This document shows positions 32,853 through 42,387 of a stretch of DNA of 51,783 nucleotides, piece by piece (positions within the stretch are counted from its first letter, which is position 1; each line of letters starts with the position of its first letter). The translations under genes and the position numbers were made by a program. Origin of the DNA: an uncultured Prevotella sp. Lineage in GTDB: Bacteria; Bacteroidota; Bacteroidia; Bacteroidales; Bacteroidaceae. The stretch covers positions 1-51,783 of the forward strand of contig URUK01000017.1 of NCBI GenBank assembly GCA_900551055.1, given 5' to 3'. Under the pieces are notes generated by a model, which saw only the letters and a program-made list of their open reading frames with translations, did no database searches and had not been told where the DNA came from.

Positions 32853-35360
32853 ATGAAAAAAGCATTTTTATTGGCCGGCTTTGCCTGCCTTTCGGCACTC
32901 GCAATGGGGGCGGACTACGGCGGAACGCCGTTCAAGGAGCACGTAATCCCCTGCACCATCGAGGCCGAGGATTACGACAAGGGAGGTGAAGGAGTGGCCT
33001 ATCATTATAAGAACACTACCGACGGGAGCTACCGCCAGTACCGCGACGATGCCGTGTGCATATCTAACAGCTTTGGCCGCGTAGTGCTTGGCAATAACGA
33101 TGCCGGCAACTGGGTCAACTATACGGTGAACGTCGCCGAGGCTGGCAATTACTCCGTGTCGGTTGTTTACAGCATTGGCGTTGACAACGGCAGCTTCGAC
33201 CTGCTTGTCGACGGCGTGCCTGTTTGTCCGGTCTTGCAGGCTGTTAACGGCGGATGGGACAATTACTCAACGATGGTTATTGGCGACATTCCTCTTGAGG
33301 CAGGCACGCATGTGCTGCGGTGGTACTCCCACAGCAGCATAAACTTCGACAAGTTCGTGTTCGAACGTACCGGCAACTATGTCAAGGGAATAAGTTTCGC
33401 CAACATGGACGGCCAGCAGGAGAACCCCGGCGAGTTTGTTCCCGGCCCGCACAACGTGCCGTGCACCATCGAAGCCGAGGACTACGACCTCGGCGGAGAG
33501 GGCGTTGCCTTCCACTTCAAATCCGTAGGTGCCGGCAACAGGCGCGACTACCGTAGCGACGCCGTCGGCCTTTCGTCGGGCAACGGAGGCATCGTTCTCG
33601 GCAACACAAGCGACGGCGACTGGAACAACTACACCATAAACGTGACCCAGGAAGGCACTTACACCATCTCTACCATATGCTCGTCGGGCGTTGACAACGG
33701 CCGCTTCGACCTCCGTATTGACGGCGAACCCATATGCCGCGTGCGCAAAGTGCCAAACAGGGGATGGGACAATTATTATCCCGTGGCGGTTGAAGGCATA
33801 CCGTTGAAAGCCGGAGAGCACGTGTTCCAGTGGTACACCTACAGTGGAATGAACGTCGACAAGTTCGTGTTCGAGCGTACCGGCGACTATGGCGACGGCA
33901 AGCTGCCCGGCATATTCGACTATTCTTACCCCATGACACAGGAGTTTACGCGCAATCCTTTGTTCGTAACCTTCCCCTCGCAGATGTACGGCAGCCCGTT
34001 CACCGGCAACCTTTATACCGCCGACCCGTCGGCACACGTGTGGCATATCGACGGCAAGGACGTGCTCTACGTCTACGCCTCGCATGACATGGAGCCGTCA
34101 AAGGGCTGCGACCGCATGGACCGTTACCATGTGTTCTCTACCGAGGACATGGTCAACTGGACCGACCACGGCGAGATACTTAACTCCGACGACGTGAGAG
34201 AACAGATAGGCGAGGGCAGCAACGGCTTCATGTGGGCGCCCGATGCGGCGTATAATGTGAAGGACGGGCTGTACTATTTCCTTTTCCCTCATAAGGTGAA
34301 GTCGCGTTCCGACGGCGATGATGTCGACCAGTGGCGCATGTTTATGGCTACAAGCAAGAATCCGGCAGGTCCGTTTGAGGTTCAGGATTCTATACCGGGA
34401 ATGCCGAACAGTATCGACCCCTGCATCTTCATTGACGATGACGGCTCGGCTTACGTTTATGTGAGCGGCGGCGGCAAGCCCTGCTGGGGTGGCAAGCTGA
34501 AGGACGACAACTGGTTAGAGCTGGAGATACCGATGCATCTTATGGAGGGCGTTGCGTCCAACTTCCACGAGGCTCCGTTCGTATTCAAGAAGGACGGGCG
34601 GTATTATCTCACCCATTCAGACGGCCATAACACCGAGCTTGGCGGCAACCAGTTGCTTTACGCAGTGTCGGATTCGCCCCTCGGACCGTGGACAGACAAG
34701 GGCGTGTACATGTATCCGCACGGCGAGGAGACAGCCCACGGCAGCGTAGTGAAGTTCAAGGGCAAGTGGTACCAGTTCTACCACACGGCCAACTACAGCG
34801 GCGAGGGCGCCCTGCGCTCTGTCTGCTTCGACGAACTGACCTTTGCAGACAACGGCGACATCAACATTGTGCACAACTGGGGCACGCCCAAGGGCGGGCG
34901 GATGCCGCAGCTTACGTCGGGCGGCAAACTTGTTTTGCAGGCAGAAGACTATAATGAAGGCGGCTCGCATACGGCTTGGTTCAAGCGTCCTGACAACGAG
35001 CTGTTTGTGCTTGGCGACAGGCAGGAGCGTGAAATCAGCTTGGGCACCGAGGGCGGCACTACCTTTGTCGCATCTATGGCACGCAAGGAATGGACACGTT
35101 ATTCGCTCAACGTGGCATCAGAAGGTACATATCGTGTCACTATACGTATGCGCCGCCAAGGCAACAGCACGGCTAAGTTCCGCTTGGGAGTTGACGGCAG
35201 TTGGACCGGAAAGGAAGAACTGACCGTTGATACGCCGGCTGGCGAGTGGGGCGAGACGGTAATCAGTGGTGTGAAAATCGCCCAAGGCGAACACTATATT
35301 GAGTGGCGTGGCGCCAGCGGTACGATTGATGTAGACTATATCTCGATTGAAAAAGAATAA
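32853..35360 (+). CDS. CBM6-CBM6-GH43-CBM6 secreted glycosidase
   Basis: 835 residues. Signal peptide MKKAFLLAGFACLSALAMGA. Two tandem N-terminal CBM6-like modules (about 25-175, IPCTIEAEDYDKGGEG; and about 195-345, VPCTIEAEDYDLGGEG), a GH43 propeller (about 365-670) and a C-terminal CBM6-like module (about 690-833, LVLQAEDYNEGG). Catalytic residues Asp391, Asp522 and Glu573. The second CBM6 is closer to the single N-terminal CBM6 of the preceding gene than to its own first module, so an extra module was inserted or lost after gene duplication. The multiple CBM6 copies suggest avid binding to a polymeric target. Confidence 0.92.
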   Translation: MKKAFLLAGFACLSALAMGADYGGTPFKEHVIPCTIEAEDYDKGGEGVAYHYKNTTDGSYRQYRDDAVCISNSFGRVVLGNNDAGNWVNYTVNVAEAGNYSVSVVYSIGVDNGSFDLLVDGVPVCPVLQAVNGGWDNYSTMVIGDIPLEAGTHVLRWYSHSSINFDKFVFERTGNYVKGISFANMDGQQENPGEFVPGPHNVPCTIEAEDYDLGGEGVAFHFKSVGAGNRRDYRSDAVGLSSGNGGIVLGNTSDGDWNNYTINVTQEGTYTISTICSSGVDNGRFDLRIDGEPICRVRKVPNRGWDNYYPVAVEGIPLKAGEHVFQWYTYSGMNVDKFVFERTGDYGDGKLPGIFDYSYPMTQEFTRNPLFVTFPSQMYGSPFTGNLYTADPSAHVWHIDGKDVLYVYASHDMEPSKGCDRMDRYHVFSTEDMVNWTDHGEILNSDDVREQIGEGSNGFMWAPDAAYNVKDGLYYFLFPHKVKSRSDGDDVDQWRMFMATSKNPAGPFEVQDSIPGMPNSIDPCIFIDDDGSAYVYVSGGGKPCWGGKLKDDNWLELEIPMHLMEGVASNFHEAPFVFKKDGRYYLTHSDGHNTELGGNQLLYAVSDSPLGPWTDKGVYMYPHGEETAHGSVVKFKGKWYQFYHTANYSGEGALRSVCFDELTFADNGDINIVHNWGTPKGGRMPQLTSGGKLVLQAEDYNEGGSHTAWFKRPDNELFVLGDRQEREISLGTEGGTTFVASMARKEWTRYSLNVASEGTYRVTIRMRRQGNSTAKFRLGVDGSWTGKEELTVDTPAGEWGETVISGVKIAQGEHYIEWRGASGTIDVDYISIEKE

Positions 35361-35364
35361 GCCG

Positions 35365-35470
35365 GATTTGAGAATTGACAATTGGAAATGGAAAATCATG
35401 ATTACCTTTGAGGGTTATTGTCGGCAAGGCAAATCATAATTGTCGGTTCCCAATTATCAATTCTCAATTC
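35365..35470. repeat. Low-complexity inverted repeat (gagaattgacaattgg words)
   Basis: gagaattgacaattggaaat at about 35370-35390 is complemented imperfectly by aattatcaattctcaattc at about 35452-35470, with atgattacc/aatcat words inside. It precedes array F. Confidence 0.65.
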
Positions 35471-35490
35471 AAAACACGGCAAAACGGAAA

Positions 35491-35556
35491 GTAAAAAGCC
35501 GCCTTTCGCACTGTAAAAGGCCACCTTTCGCAATGTAAAAGACGGCCTTTCGCAAC
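35491..35556. repeat. 22-bp palindromic repeat array F (3 units plus a degenerate one)
   Basis: Units at 35491, 35513 and 35535, each starting gtaaaa; a degenerate copy precedes them. The tail word is atgctgggaaccaggctgtt. It lies between the GH43 and second GH2 genes; 35557-35636 shows no clear promoter. Confidence 0.8.
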
Positions 35557-35636
35557 ATGCTGGGAACCAGGCTGTTGCCAACAAGGAAAGTGATGTCCTC
35601 TTGAAAGAATATTAACACCTTAATGAATATATTAGT

Positions 35637-38600
35637 ATGAAACATCAACTAACGGCGTTTCTCGCCGCGGCGGCGTTGCTTTCGCCTTCCGCCTTGCCTG
35701 CGCAGGACGCCTACAGAAACGACTTTTCAGACATGTCGGCGCCGCTTGCGGTCACCGGCACGGGTACATGTGCGGTCAGCGGCGGCGTGCTGCGCGCCAA
35801 GGATTCGTATGCAGTGTTCGGCGGAAACGAGTGGAAAGACTATGAGTTCTCTTTCCGCGCACGCGCCCCGAAGGGTGCGGAGCAGGTGCAGATATGGGCC
35901 GGCTTCCGCACGTTCAACCGCTTCGACCGCTACGTTGTGGGCATAAAGGGCGGCCTGCAGGACGACCTTTACCTTATGCGCACGGGCTACATGGGGCTTG
36001 ACGAGTTCCTCGGCGTGCGCGAGCTGGGCTTCCACCCCGTGCCCGGAGAGTGGTACACGCTGCGCGTGCAGGTGGCCGGAGGCCGCATCCGCGTGTTTGT
36101 CGGCGACGGCGAAAAGCCGCTCATAGACGTTGAGGACAAGAACAGCAGCCTCGCGCCGACGGGCGGAGTGGCCCTCGGCGGCGGATGGATAGACACCGAG
36201 TATGACGACCTCAATGTGCGTCAGCTGCCTGCCGACTTTTTCAAAGGCGTGAAACGCGACGAATACGACGGCCGCATGAACGCGCGGCAGAAGGAGGAAA
36301 AGCGCGCTAAGGAGCGTGCCGCATACTCTCCCAAGCGCCTCGCCGCACTGACGGGCGTGCGCACAGAGCTGTCGCTTGACGGCCAGTGGCTCTTCATGCC
36401 GGAATATCAGATGAAGGACGAGGCCAAGGCCGTGGGCGTTGACACTCCCGACACAGACTGGCATGTGATGACCGTGCCCGACTTCTGGACGCCCATCCGC
36501 ATCTGGCTTCACGGCGAAACAATGTCCACGCCAAACGGGCATGAGGCCAAAGGAGTGTCTGACACGTACTTCCAACAGGAGTCGGACAGGTGCGAGAACT
36601 ACACCTTTGACTACCGCAGAACCGGCGCGGCGTGGTACCGCCAGTGGCTGGAGCTGCCCGAAGACATCAAGGGCAAGCGCACGGTTCTTAGCTTCGATGC
36701 CGTGTCGAAGATGTGCGATGTCTACGTGAACGGACAGAAGGCAGGCTCGCATGTGGGCATGTTCGGCGCGTTCGAGGTTGATGTCACCGGCCTTGTACGT
36801 CCCGGACGCAACCTCGTTGCGCTGAAAGTCGTGCGCGACATAAAGGGCGCAGCCGCCCAGACGAGCGACGCGATGGAGAACTACTACTCGTCGGTGCGCA
36901 AGGACATTGCCGCCAACAAGGACGACAAACAGGCCAACAAGGAGGTTCTTACGGACATCCCCCACGGCTTCTACGGCGACAATCCGGCAGGCATCTGGCA
37001 GCCGGTGAAGCTCGTTGTAACCGAACCCGTGAAGGTGGAAGACGTCTTCATAAAGCCCACTTTGCAGGGAGCGGAGTTCGACGTGACGGTAAACAACACG
37101 TCGAAAAAGAACCGCAAGTTTGACGTTACGGTGCGCATCGCCGACAAACAGGACGGCAGTGTGCTCTACGAAGGCACTCTGCTGGAGAAGCAGAAGCTCG
37201 GGAAAGGCGAGCAGCAGACGCTCACCTGCGCCGTGGACGGACTGAAACCGAAACTATGGGAGCCGTCGTCGCCCAACCTGTACGACTTCACGTTCAGCGT
37301 TGTGAGCGGCAAGGACGTTATCGACAAAACTACTATCACTTCAGGCTTCCGCACGTTCGAGGCCCGCGACGACGGCTACCTTTACCTCAACGGGCGCAAG
37401 TTCTGGCTGCGAGGGGGCAACCACATTCCCTTCGCCCTGCGTCCCAACGACCGCGAACTGGCCGACAAGTTCATGCAGCTGATGCGCCAGGGCAACGTGA
37501 ACTCTACCCGTACACACACCACTCCGTGGAACCAGCTGTGGATGGACGCGGCCGACCGCAACGGCATCGCCGTCAGCTTCGAGGGCACATGGTCGTGGCT
37601 GATGATTCACTCGACGCCCATACCCAACGAAAGCACCCTGAAACTGTGGCACGACGAGTGGCTGCAGGTAATCAAGAAGTTCCGCAACCACCCCTCGCTT
37701 GTGTTCTGGACGGTCAACAACGAGATGAAGTTCTACGACCTTGACGCCGACAAGGAGCGCGCCAAGGAGAAGTTCCGCATCATCTCCAACACTGTGAAGG
37801 ACATGCGGAAGGTTGACCCCACGCGCCCCGTCAGCTTCGACTCTAACTACATGAGGCGCAGCGGAGTAAGGCGTTTCGGCGAAGATTTCATCGCGACGGT
37901 TGACGACGGCGACATAGACGACAACCACGCATACTACAACTGGTACGACTATTCGGTGTTCCGCTTCTTCAACGGCGAGTTCCAACGCGACTTCAAGACG
38001 CCCGGCCGTCCGCTAATCAGCCAGGAGATGAGCACTGGATATCCCAATGCGGAGACCGGACACCCCACACGTTCGTACCAGCTGATACACCAGAACCCGT
38101 ATTCGCTCATCGGTTATGAGGCTTACGACTGGGCCAACCCGGCCTCGTTCCTCAAGGTGCAGTCGTTCATCACGGGCGAACTGGCCGAAGCCCTGCGCCG
38201 CACATGCCCCGAAGCGTCGGGCATAATGCACTTCGCTTACATGACATGGTTCCGCCAGTGCTACGACAAGGATGGCATACAGCCCTATCCTACGTACTTC
38301 GCGCTGCAGCGTGCGTTGCAGCCCGTACTCGTAAGCGCCGAGCTGTGGGGGCGCAACCTCTATGCCGGCGAGCCGCTGAAGACACGCGTCTATGTTGTGA
38401 ACGACGCCGAAGACGGCCGCGACCTCGGCCCCATGACCCTGCGCTGGAGCTTCACCGACGGCAATGGCAGCGTGCTCGCGAAGGGCGAGGAGGCGTTCCC
38501 GGCCGTTGAATACTACGGCCGCAAGTACATCGAACCGGCCATAACGGTGCCCCAGACGCTGCCGTCTGCCCGCGTGGACGGCAAGCTACGCCTGCAACTC

Positions 38601-39326
38601 GTCGAGAACGGACGCGAAATATCGGCCAATGAATACGACCTGATACTTGCAACGCGTGACTGGAGCGGGGCCAACGCCCCCAAGGGCAAGCGCATCGTGA
38701 CGCTTGACGACGCTGCGACCAAGGCCGCACTTGTCGCCATCGGCGTTGAGCCCGAGACCGCAACCAGCGTTGCCGACCTTATAAAGAAAGCCGGAAGCAC
38801 CGGCATCGCAGTCCTCCCAGCACTCCCGGCTCTCTCTGAAAACGACGCCAAAGCCCTTCGCCGCTACACTGCTGCCGGCGGAAAACTGCTCATGCTCGGT
38901 TGCAAGGAAGCCGCAAAGGCTGCCTTCCCCGAATACATCACGAGCTGGATTAACCCCACCGAGGGCGACATTGTAGTGATGGAGCGCAGCGACGCGCCTG
39001 TGTTCGACGGCCTTACGCCGCTCGACCTGCGCTATTTCAACAACAACCAGCGCGAGATGCCGCGTGCTTGCAGCGCCACGCTCAAGGCCGTGCGCCACGA
39101 GAACGTGACCGAACTGGCCGGACAGATGAAGATACACGCCTACATAGACGGCGGCAAACCCGAAGACCGCATCGCCAAGATAGAGTCGATGCGCGGACTT
39201 ACGATGCTTCAGATAGCCGACGGCAAGGGACGCGCCATCGTCTCCACGATGTGTACGGAGAAAGCTCCGACCGACCCCGTGGCCGCCCGTCTGCTGGCCA
39301 ACATGCTCTGCGAGATAGGAAAGTAA
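35637..39326 (+). CDS. Large secreted GH2-family enzyme with N-terminal concanavalin-like domain
   Basis: 1229 residues; signal peptide ending ALPAQ. An N-terminal jelly-roll (about 22-200, YEFSFRARAPKGAEQVQIWA and EWYTLRVQVAGGRIRVFVGD, like the 3-keto-disaccharide hydrolase/LamG fold) may bind glycan. GH2 domains follow: sugar-binding (about 240-460, with CDVYVNGQKAGSHVG), Ig-like (about 465-570) and TIM barrel (from YLYLNGRKFWLRGGNHIPFA). The likely acid/base is Glu696 in TVNNEMKFYD and the nucleophile Glu797 in ISQEMSTGYP. The last 250 residues are an extra Rossmann-like region, as in the first GH2 of this PUL. It is an exo-beta-glycosidase of uncertain sugar, probably periplasmic. Confidence 0.88.
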   Translation: MKHQLTAFLAAAALLSPSALPAQDAYRNDFSDMSAPLAVTGTGTCAVSGGVLRAKDSYAVFGGNEWKDYEFSFRARAPKGAEQVQIWAGFRTFNRFDRYVVGIKGGLQDDLYLMRTGYMGLDEFLGVRELGFHPVPGEWYTLRVQVAGGRIRVFVGDGEKPLIDVEDKNSSLAPTGGVALGGGWIDTEYDDLNVRQLPADFFKGVKRDEYDGRMNARQKEEKRAKERAAYSPKRLAALTGVRTELSLDGQWLFMPEYQMKDEAKAVGVDTPDTDWHVMTVPDFWTPIRIWLHGETMSTPNGHEAKGVSDTYFQQESDRCENYTFDYRRTGAAWYRQWLELPEDIKGKRTVLSFDAVSKMCDVYVNGQKAGSHVGMFGAFEVDVTGLVRPGRNLVALKVVRDIKGAAAQTSDAMENYYSSVRKDIAANKDDKQANKEVLTDIPHGFYGDNPAGIWQPVKLVVTEPVKVEDVFIKPTLQGAEFDVTVNNTSKKNRKFDVTVRIADKQDGSVLYEGTLLEKQKLGKGEQQTLTCAVDGLKPKLWEPSSPNLYDFTFSVVSGKDVIDKTTITSGFRTFEARDDGYLYLNGRKFWLRGGNHIPFALRPNDRELADKFMQLMRQGNVNSTRTHTTPWNQLWMDAADRNGIAVSFEGTWSWLMIHSTPIPNESTLKLWHDEWLQVIKKFRNHPSLVFWTVNNEMKFYDLDADKERAKEKFRIISNTVKDMRKVDPTRPVSFDSNYMRRSGVRRFGEDFIATVDDGDIDDNHAYYNWYDYSVFRFFNGEFQRDFKTPGRPLISQEMSTGYPNAETGHPTRSYQLIHQNPYSLIGYEAYDWANPASFLKVQSFITGELAEALRRTCPEASGIMHFAYMTWFRQCYDKDGIQPYPTYFALQRALQPVLVSAELWGRNLYAGEPLKTRVYVVNDAEDGRDLGPMTLRWSFTDGNGSVLAKGEEAFPAVEYYGRKYIEPAITVPQTLPSARVDGKLRLQLVENGREISANEYDLILATRDWSGANAPKGKRIVTLDDAATKAALVAIGVEPETATSVADLIKKAGSTGIAVLPALPALSENDAKALRRYTAAGGKLLMLGCKEAAKAAFPEYITSWINPTEGDIVVMERSDAPVFDGLTPLDLRYFNNNQREMPRACSATLKAVRHENVTELAGQMKIHAYIDGGKPEDRIAKIESMRGLTMLQIADGKGRAIVSTMCTEKAPTDPVAARLLANMLCEIGK

Positions 39327-39470
39327 GTTAAGAGTGAAGAACGAAGAGTGAAGAATTATATACCCTGCATTTGCATTTTAATTCTTCACTCTTCACTTGG
39401 CAAAGCACTTGTCTTTAACTTCTAACGAGCGTAGCGAGTGCTAACTTCTTTAACTTCTTTAACTCCTTAA
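39327..39470. repeat. Low-complexity repeats after the second GH2 gene
   Basis: agtgaagaacgaagagtgaa (about 39333-39353) is complemented by ttcttcactcttcactt (about 39382-39398). Then come ggcaaagcacttgtctttaa and taacttctaacgagcgtagc-type words as at 15720. No ORF. Confidence 0.65.
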
Positions 39471-39474
39471 AATA

Positions 39475-39562
39475 TAAAAGGTGGCCTTTCGCACGGCGAA
39501 AGGCCACCTTTTGCGTTGCGTTTTGCCGTCTTTTGCACGCTAAAAGACGGCCTTTTGCAAAC
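39475..39562. repeat. 22-bp palindromic repeat array G (4 units)
   Basis: Units at 39475, 39497, 39519 and 39541. Units 1 and 2 form a perfect 14-bp stem (AAAAGGTGGCCTTT with AAAGGCCACCTTTT). A ggctgtcaggc tail follows near 39590, as after array B. Confidence 0.85.
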
Positions 39563-39721
39563 CTCCGGCAGGCAAAGGCCTAAGTAGTTGGCTGTCAGGC
39601 AGGTACGGAACCACCGTTTTTCATGCCGTAAAGATACGCCGTTTGCACATAAAAATGCGATTAAGCGTATTTTAACCGCCCGGTTAATAAACGATTAACA
39701 CGTTTGTTAATTGCGCGCATG

Positions 39722-39729
39722 TATCTTTG
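39722..39729 (+). promoter_or_regulatory. -7 box of the beta-helix gene at 39777
   Basis: TATCTTTG, perfect consensus, 48 nt before the ATG. A TTTG at 39703-39706 is too close for an ideal -33. Confidence 0.6.
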
Positions 39730-39776
39730 CACAAAACGGAAACCTGAACTAAGTTAAACTAAAAACAAAAACTATC

Positions 39777-41501
39777 ATGAAAAAATCTTTACACTTAAGA
39801 TTCATGTCTGCCGCCATGCTGATGGGCTTCGCGTGCGCAGCGTCGGCAGCAAACCAGACCGTAACCGATGCCGCCGGCCTCAAGGCCGCCATCGAACAGG
39901 CTGAAAATGGAGATGTGATAACCGTGAACGGGACAATCAAGCTTGACGAGCAAATCGATATCAGCAATAAGATTGTAACCATTGAAGGCGGTACGCTGGA
40001 CGGTCAGAACAAGACCCTTATCTTCAAAATCAGCGACAACTCTCAAGTGACTCTTAACGACATGACCTTCCAGAACGCCTTTCATGACGACGTGGCAGGT
40101 CAGGAAAAAGGCGGTGCCATAAGGATACAGGGTGGCAACTTGAACGTTTACGACTGCACATTCACCAACAACCACGTTACTTATGACGGCAATGGTGGCG
40201 CAACGGAGAAGCCGACCAACTGGGATGGTGGCGGCGCAATACATGCTGTTAATGCCATGCTGGATGTACAGGGCACCACGTTCCAAGGCAATTCGGGCTT
40301 CCATGGTGGTGCCATAGGCGGACAGAACAGCCAAGGGTCGTTCTATGACTGCGTGTTTGAGGACAACGAGGCCATATGTACAGACTATATGGTTAACAAC
40401 ACTGATGATGGCCGCGGCGGCGGTGCAGTGTTTGCACGTTGGGACAGTGCTTCACCCAAGAAGTTTGAGTTCAAATACTGCAAGTTCATCAACAACTCCT
40501 GCAAGCGTACAGGAGGTGCCATTTGTCTGGTTACTGGTGCTGATGCTGCTACGGCAGATTACGAGAATAATGTGTTCACGATAGAGGGATGCGTGTTTGA
40601 CGGTAATCATACATTGACCGAAAGGCCAAGCAAGGACTGCCGCGGTGGGGCAATAGAAATCGCAGCAGAACGTGCAGCGACGGTGAACATCTTGTCGAGC
40701 ACATTTACAAACAATGTTTCTACCAATAACGGCGGTGCCATTGACTTCTTCGCCGAGGCTAAGGAAGGTGCAGAAAATCCGAACGGTTATGTGCGTGTGA
40801 ACATTGTAAACTGTACTGTTACGGGCAACAGAATTACAAGTGCAGGCGGCGGTAATGGCGGCGGTATATACATTGGGCGTAAGCCTATGTCGCCGGATGG
40901 TTCAAAGCAGCTTACCGAAGTAAATGTCATTAATACGATAATAGCTGGCAACAAGGGCGTGAATGCCGGTGCAGAAGTAAACAGTGATTTCCGCATACAG
41001 ATTGATAGCAACAATTTCGGCAAGAGCATCAAGAATTTGCGCAATTGCTTGATCCGCGACTTGAACGATCAGAATAAACTTCCGGACTCAGGCATAAACT
41101 ATGAAGGTACGAAGTGTGGCAATGCCGGTGGCATGGATTACGGTATCGAGTCAGGTTTGCTTGATGCAGCCAATTTGTTTGGCGAAATGGTAGACGGTTC
41201 TTACTTCCCGTTGAAGGCTGACGGTTATGCGGCAAATAACCCTATCGCTGGTGCTGATGACCTTGCCAAGGAATACGGCCTTGAGTATGATCAGCTCGGC
41301 CAGCTGCTGAATAAGAATCTCGTAGGCGCCGTTTCGCTTATTGAAGGTGAAACGCCTTCTACCGGCATAGATGACGATGTGGTTGCAGAAGAGGTTGAGA
41401 ACACCGACGACTCATACTACACTCTTAGCGGAGTGCGCATCAGCAAGCCGTCGCAGCCGGGCATTTACATCCACAAGGGAAAGAAGATTGTGATAAGATA
41501 A
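39777..41501 (+). CDS. Secreted right-handed beta-helix protein with C-terminal sorting-type tail
   Basis: 574 residues; signal peptide ending AASAA. Repeats of the polymorphic-outer-membrane-protein/parallel beta-helix kind run from about 40 to 400: GGAIRIQGGNLNVYDCTFTN, GGAIHAVNAMLDVQGTTFQG, FHGGAIGGQNSQGSFYDCVF, GGAIEIAAERAATVNILSST. The last 30 residues (SYYTLSGVRISKPSQPGIYI then HKGKKIVIR) match the short tail common on Prevotella secreted proteins and related to type IX secretion C-terminal domains. The fold is shared with pectin-active lyases and adhesins; no catalytic site is assigned. It has its own promoter and terminator, so it is a single-gene unit at the PUL edge. Confidence 0.82.
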   Translation: MKKSLHLRFMSAAMLMGFACAASAANQTVTDAAGLKAAIEQAENGDVITVNGTIKLDEQIDISNKIVTIEGGTLDGQNKTLIFKISDNSQVTLNDMTFQNAFHDDVAGQEKGGAIRIQGGNLNVYDCTFTNNHVTYDGNGGATEKPTNWDGGGAIHAVNAMLDVQGTTFQGNSGFHGGAIGGQNSQGSFYDCVFEDNEAICTDYMVNNTDDGRGGGAVFARWDSASPKKFEFKYCKFINNSCKRTGGAICLVTGADAATADYENNVFTIEGCVFDGNHTLTERPSKDCRGGAIEIAAERAATVNILSSTFTNNVSTNNGGAIDFFAEAKEGAENPNGYVRVNIVNCTVTGNRITSAGGGNGGGIYIGRKPMSPDGSKQLTEVNVINTIIAGNKGVNAGAEVNSDFRIQIDSNNFGKSIKNLRNCLIRDLNDQNKLPDSGINYEGTKCGNAGGMDYGIESGLLDAANLFGEMVDGSYFPLKADGYAANNPIAGADDLAKEYGLEYDQLGQLLNKNLVGAVSLIEGETPSTGIDDDVVAEEVENTDDSYYTLSGVRISKPSQPGIYIHKGKKIVIR

Positions 41502-41541
41502 GATTGAATTTGGTATAGTAAGAGTAGAAGTTTTATTTCCG

Positions 41542-41578
41542 ACCGCCGCTGTCCGTGAGAGGATGGCGGCGGTTTTTG
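41542..41578 (+). terminator. Intrinsic terminator after the beta-helix gene
   Basis: accgccgc (41542-41549) pairs with gcggcggt (41566-41573); wobble pairs extend the stem inward to about 13 bp with a gtgaga loop. A tttttgttt tract follows. Confidence 0.8.
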
Positions 41579-41581
41579 TTT

Positions 41582-41785
41582 GTTTACGGTTGTGCGGTTG
41601 TGCGGTTGTACGGTTATGCGGTTTTACGGTTATAAGGTTGTGGGGTTATGCGGTGCATTGAAATGGTAAACCTCATAACCCTAAAACCGTACAACCTTAT
41701 AACCTTAAAACCGCATAACCGCATAACCTTGTAACCTCATAACCCTAAAAACCGTACAACCGTATAACCGTAAAACCTCATAACC
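41582..41785. repeat. Low-complexity inverted repeat (acggttatgcggtt words)
   Basis: Tandem ggtt-gtgc/atgc words (41582-41650) are followed by the complementary aaccgcataacc-type words (41670-41785). The same word family as 5109-5310. It fills the convergent gap up to the acetyltransferase stop. Confidence 0.75.
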
Positions 41786-41788
41786 GCG

Positions 41789-42349
41789 CTAAATCTTTTT
41801 TATTTCGCGTGCCGGAACGCCGCCTACGATGGTGTCGGCAGGCACGTCTTTTGTCACCACTGCGCCTGCGGCGATGATTGCGTTGTCGCCGACGGTCACG
41901 CCGGGCAGTATTGTCGAGTTGGAGCCTACCCACACGTTGCTGCCCAGACGGATGGGAGCCGGGGTCATGGTGCGGCGGTCTTTGGCGGCGATGCCGTGGT
42001 TGAGGGTGGCGAAGACGACGTTGTGGCCTATCTGGCAGCGGTCGCCTATGTAAATGCCTCCGTGGTCCTGGAACTGGCAGCAGGCGTTGATGAACACGTC
42101 GTTGCCTATGTGCAGGTTCTTGCCGAAGTCGGTGTAGAACGGCGGAAACATCTTGAAGCCGCGCCCGGGGGCGTTGCCTGTCAGCTCGGTCATCAGCTTG
42201 TTGATTTCCTCCTGGTTGTGGTACGCCGAGTTGAGGGTGAACGTCAGGCGGCGCGCCTCTTCGCTCATGTCGTCCATAAGGCGGTAGATTTCGGGCGTGT
42301 CGAGCGGCTTGCCGGTCTTCACGTAGTCCAAGAATTGTTGCAGTGTCAT
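41789..42349 (-). CDS. Sugar O-acetyltransferase (left-handed beta-helix, maltose/galactoside acetyltransferase type)
   Basis: 186 residues from ATG 42349 (MTLQQFLDYVKTGKPLDTPE). An N-terminal helical maltose-acetyltransferase segment is followed by hexapeptide repeats: IGNDVFINACCQFQDHGGIY, IGDRCQIGHNVVFATLNHGI (catalytic His in LNHG) and VWVGSNSTILPGVTVGDNAI, ending VVTKDVPADTIVGGVPAREI. It transfers acetyl from acetyl-CoA to sugars in the cytoplasm. The frame extends 11 codons further to ATG 42382, but that codon lies inside the -7 box at 42380-42387, so 42349 is the likely start. Confidence 0.92.
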   Translation of the reverse strand: MTLQQFLDYVKTGKPLDTPEIYRLMDDMSEEARRLTFTLNSAYHNQEEINKLMTELTGNAPGRGFKMFPPFYTDFGKNLHIGNDVFINACCQFQDHGGIYIGDRCQIGHNVVFATLNHGIAAKDRRTMTPAPIRLGSNVWVGSNSTILPGVTVGDNAIIAAGAVVTKDVPADTIVGGVPAREIKKI

Positions 42350-42379
42350 GTCTTTTTCTGTCTTGTTTTTATCCGGTTG

Positions 42380-42387
42380 CAAAGTTA
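42380..42387 (-). promoter_or_regulatory. -7 box of the acetyltransferase gene
   Basis: The minus strand reads TAACTTTG. It overlaps the upstream in-frame ATG at 42382 and so rules that codon out. Confidence 0.6.
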
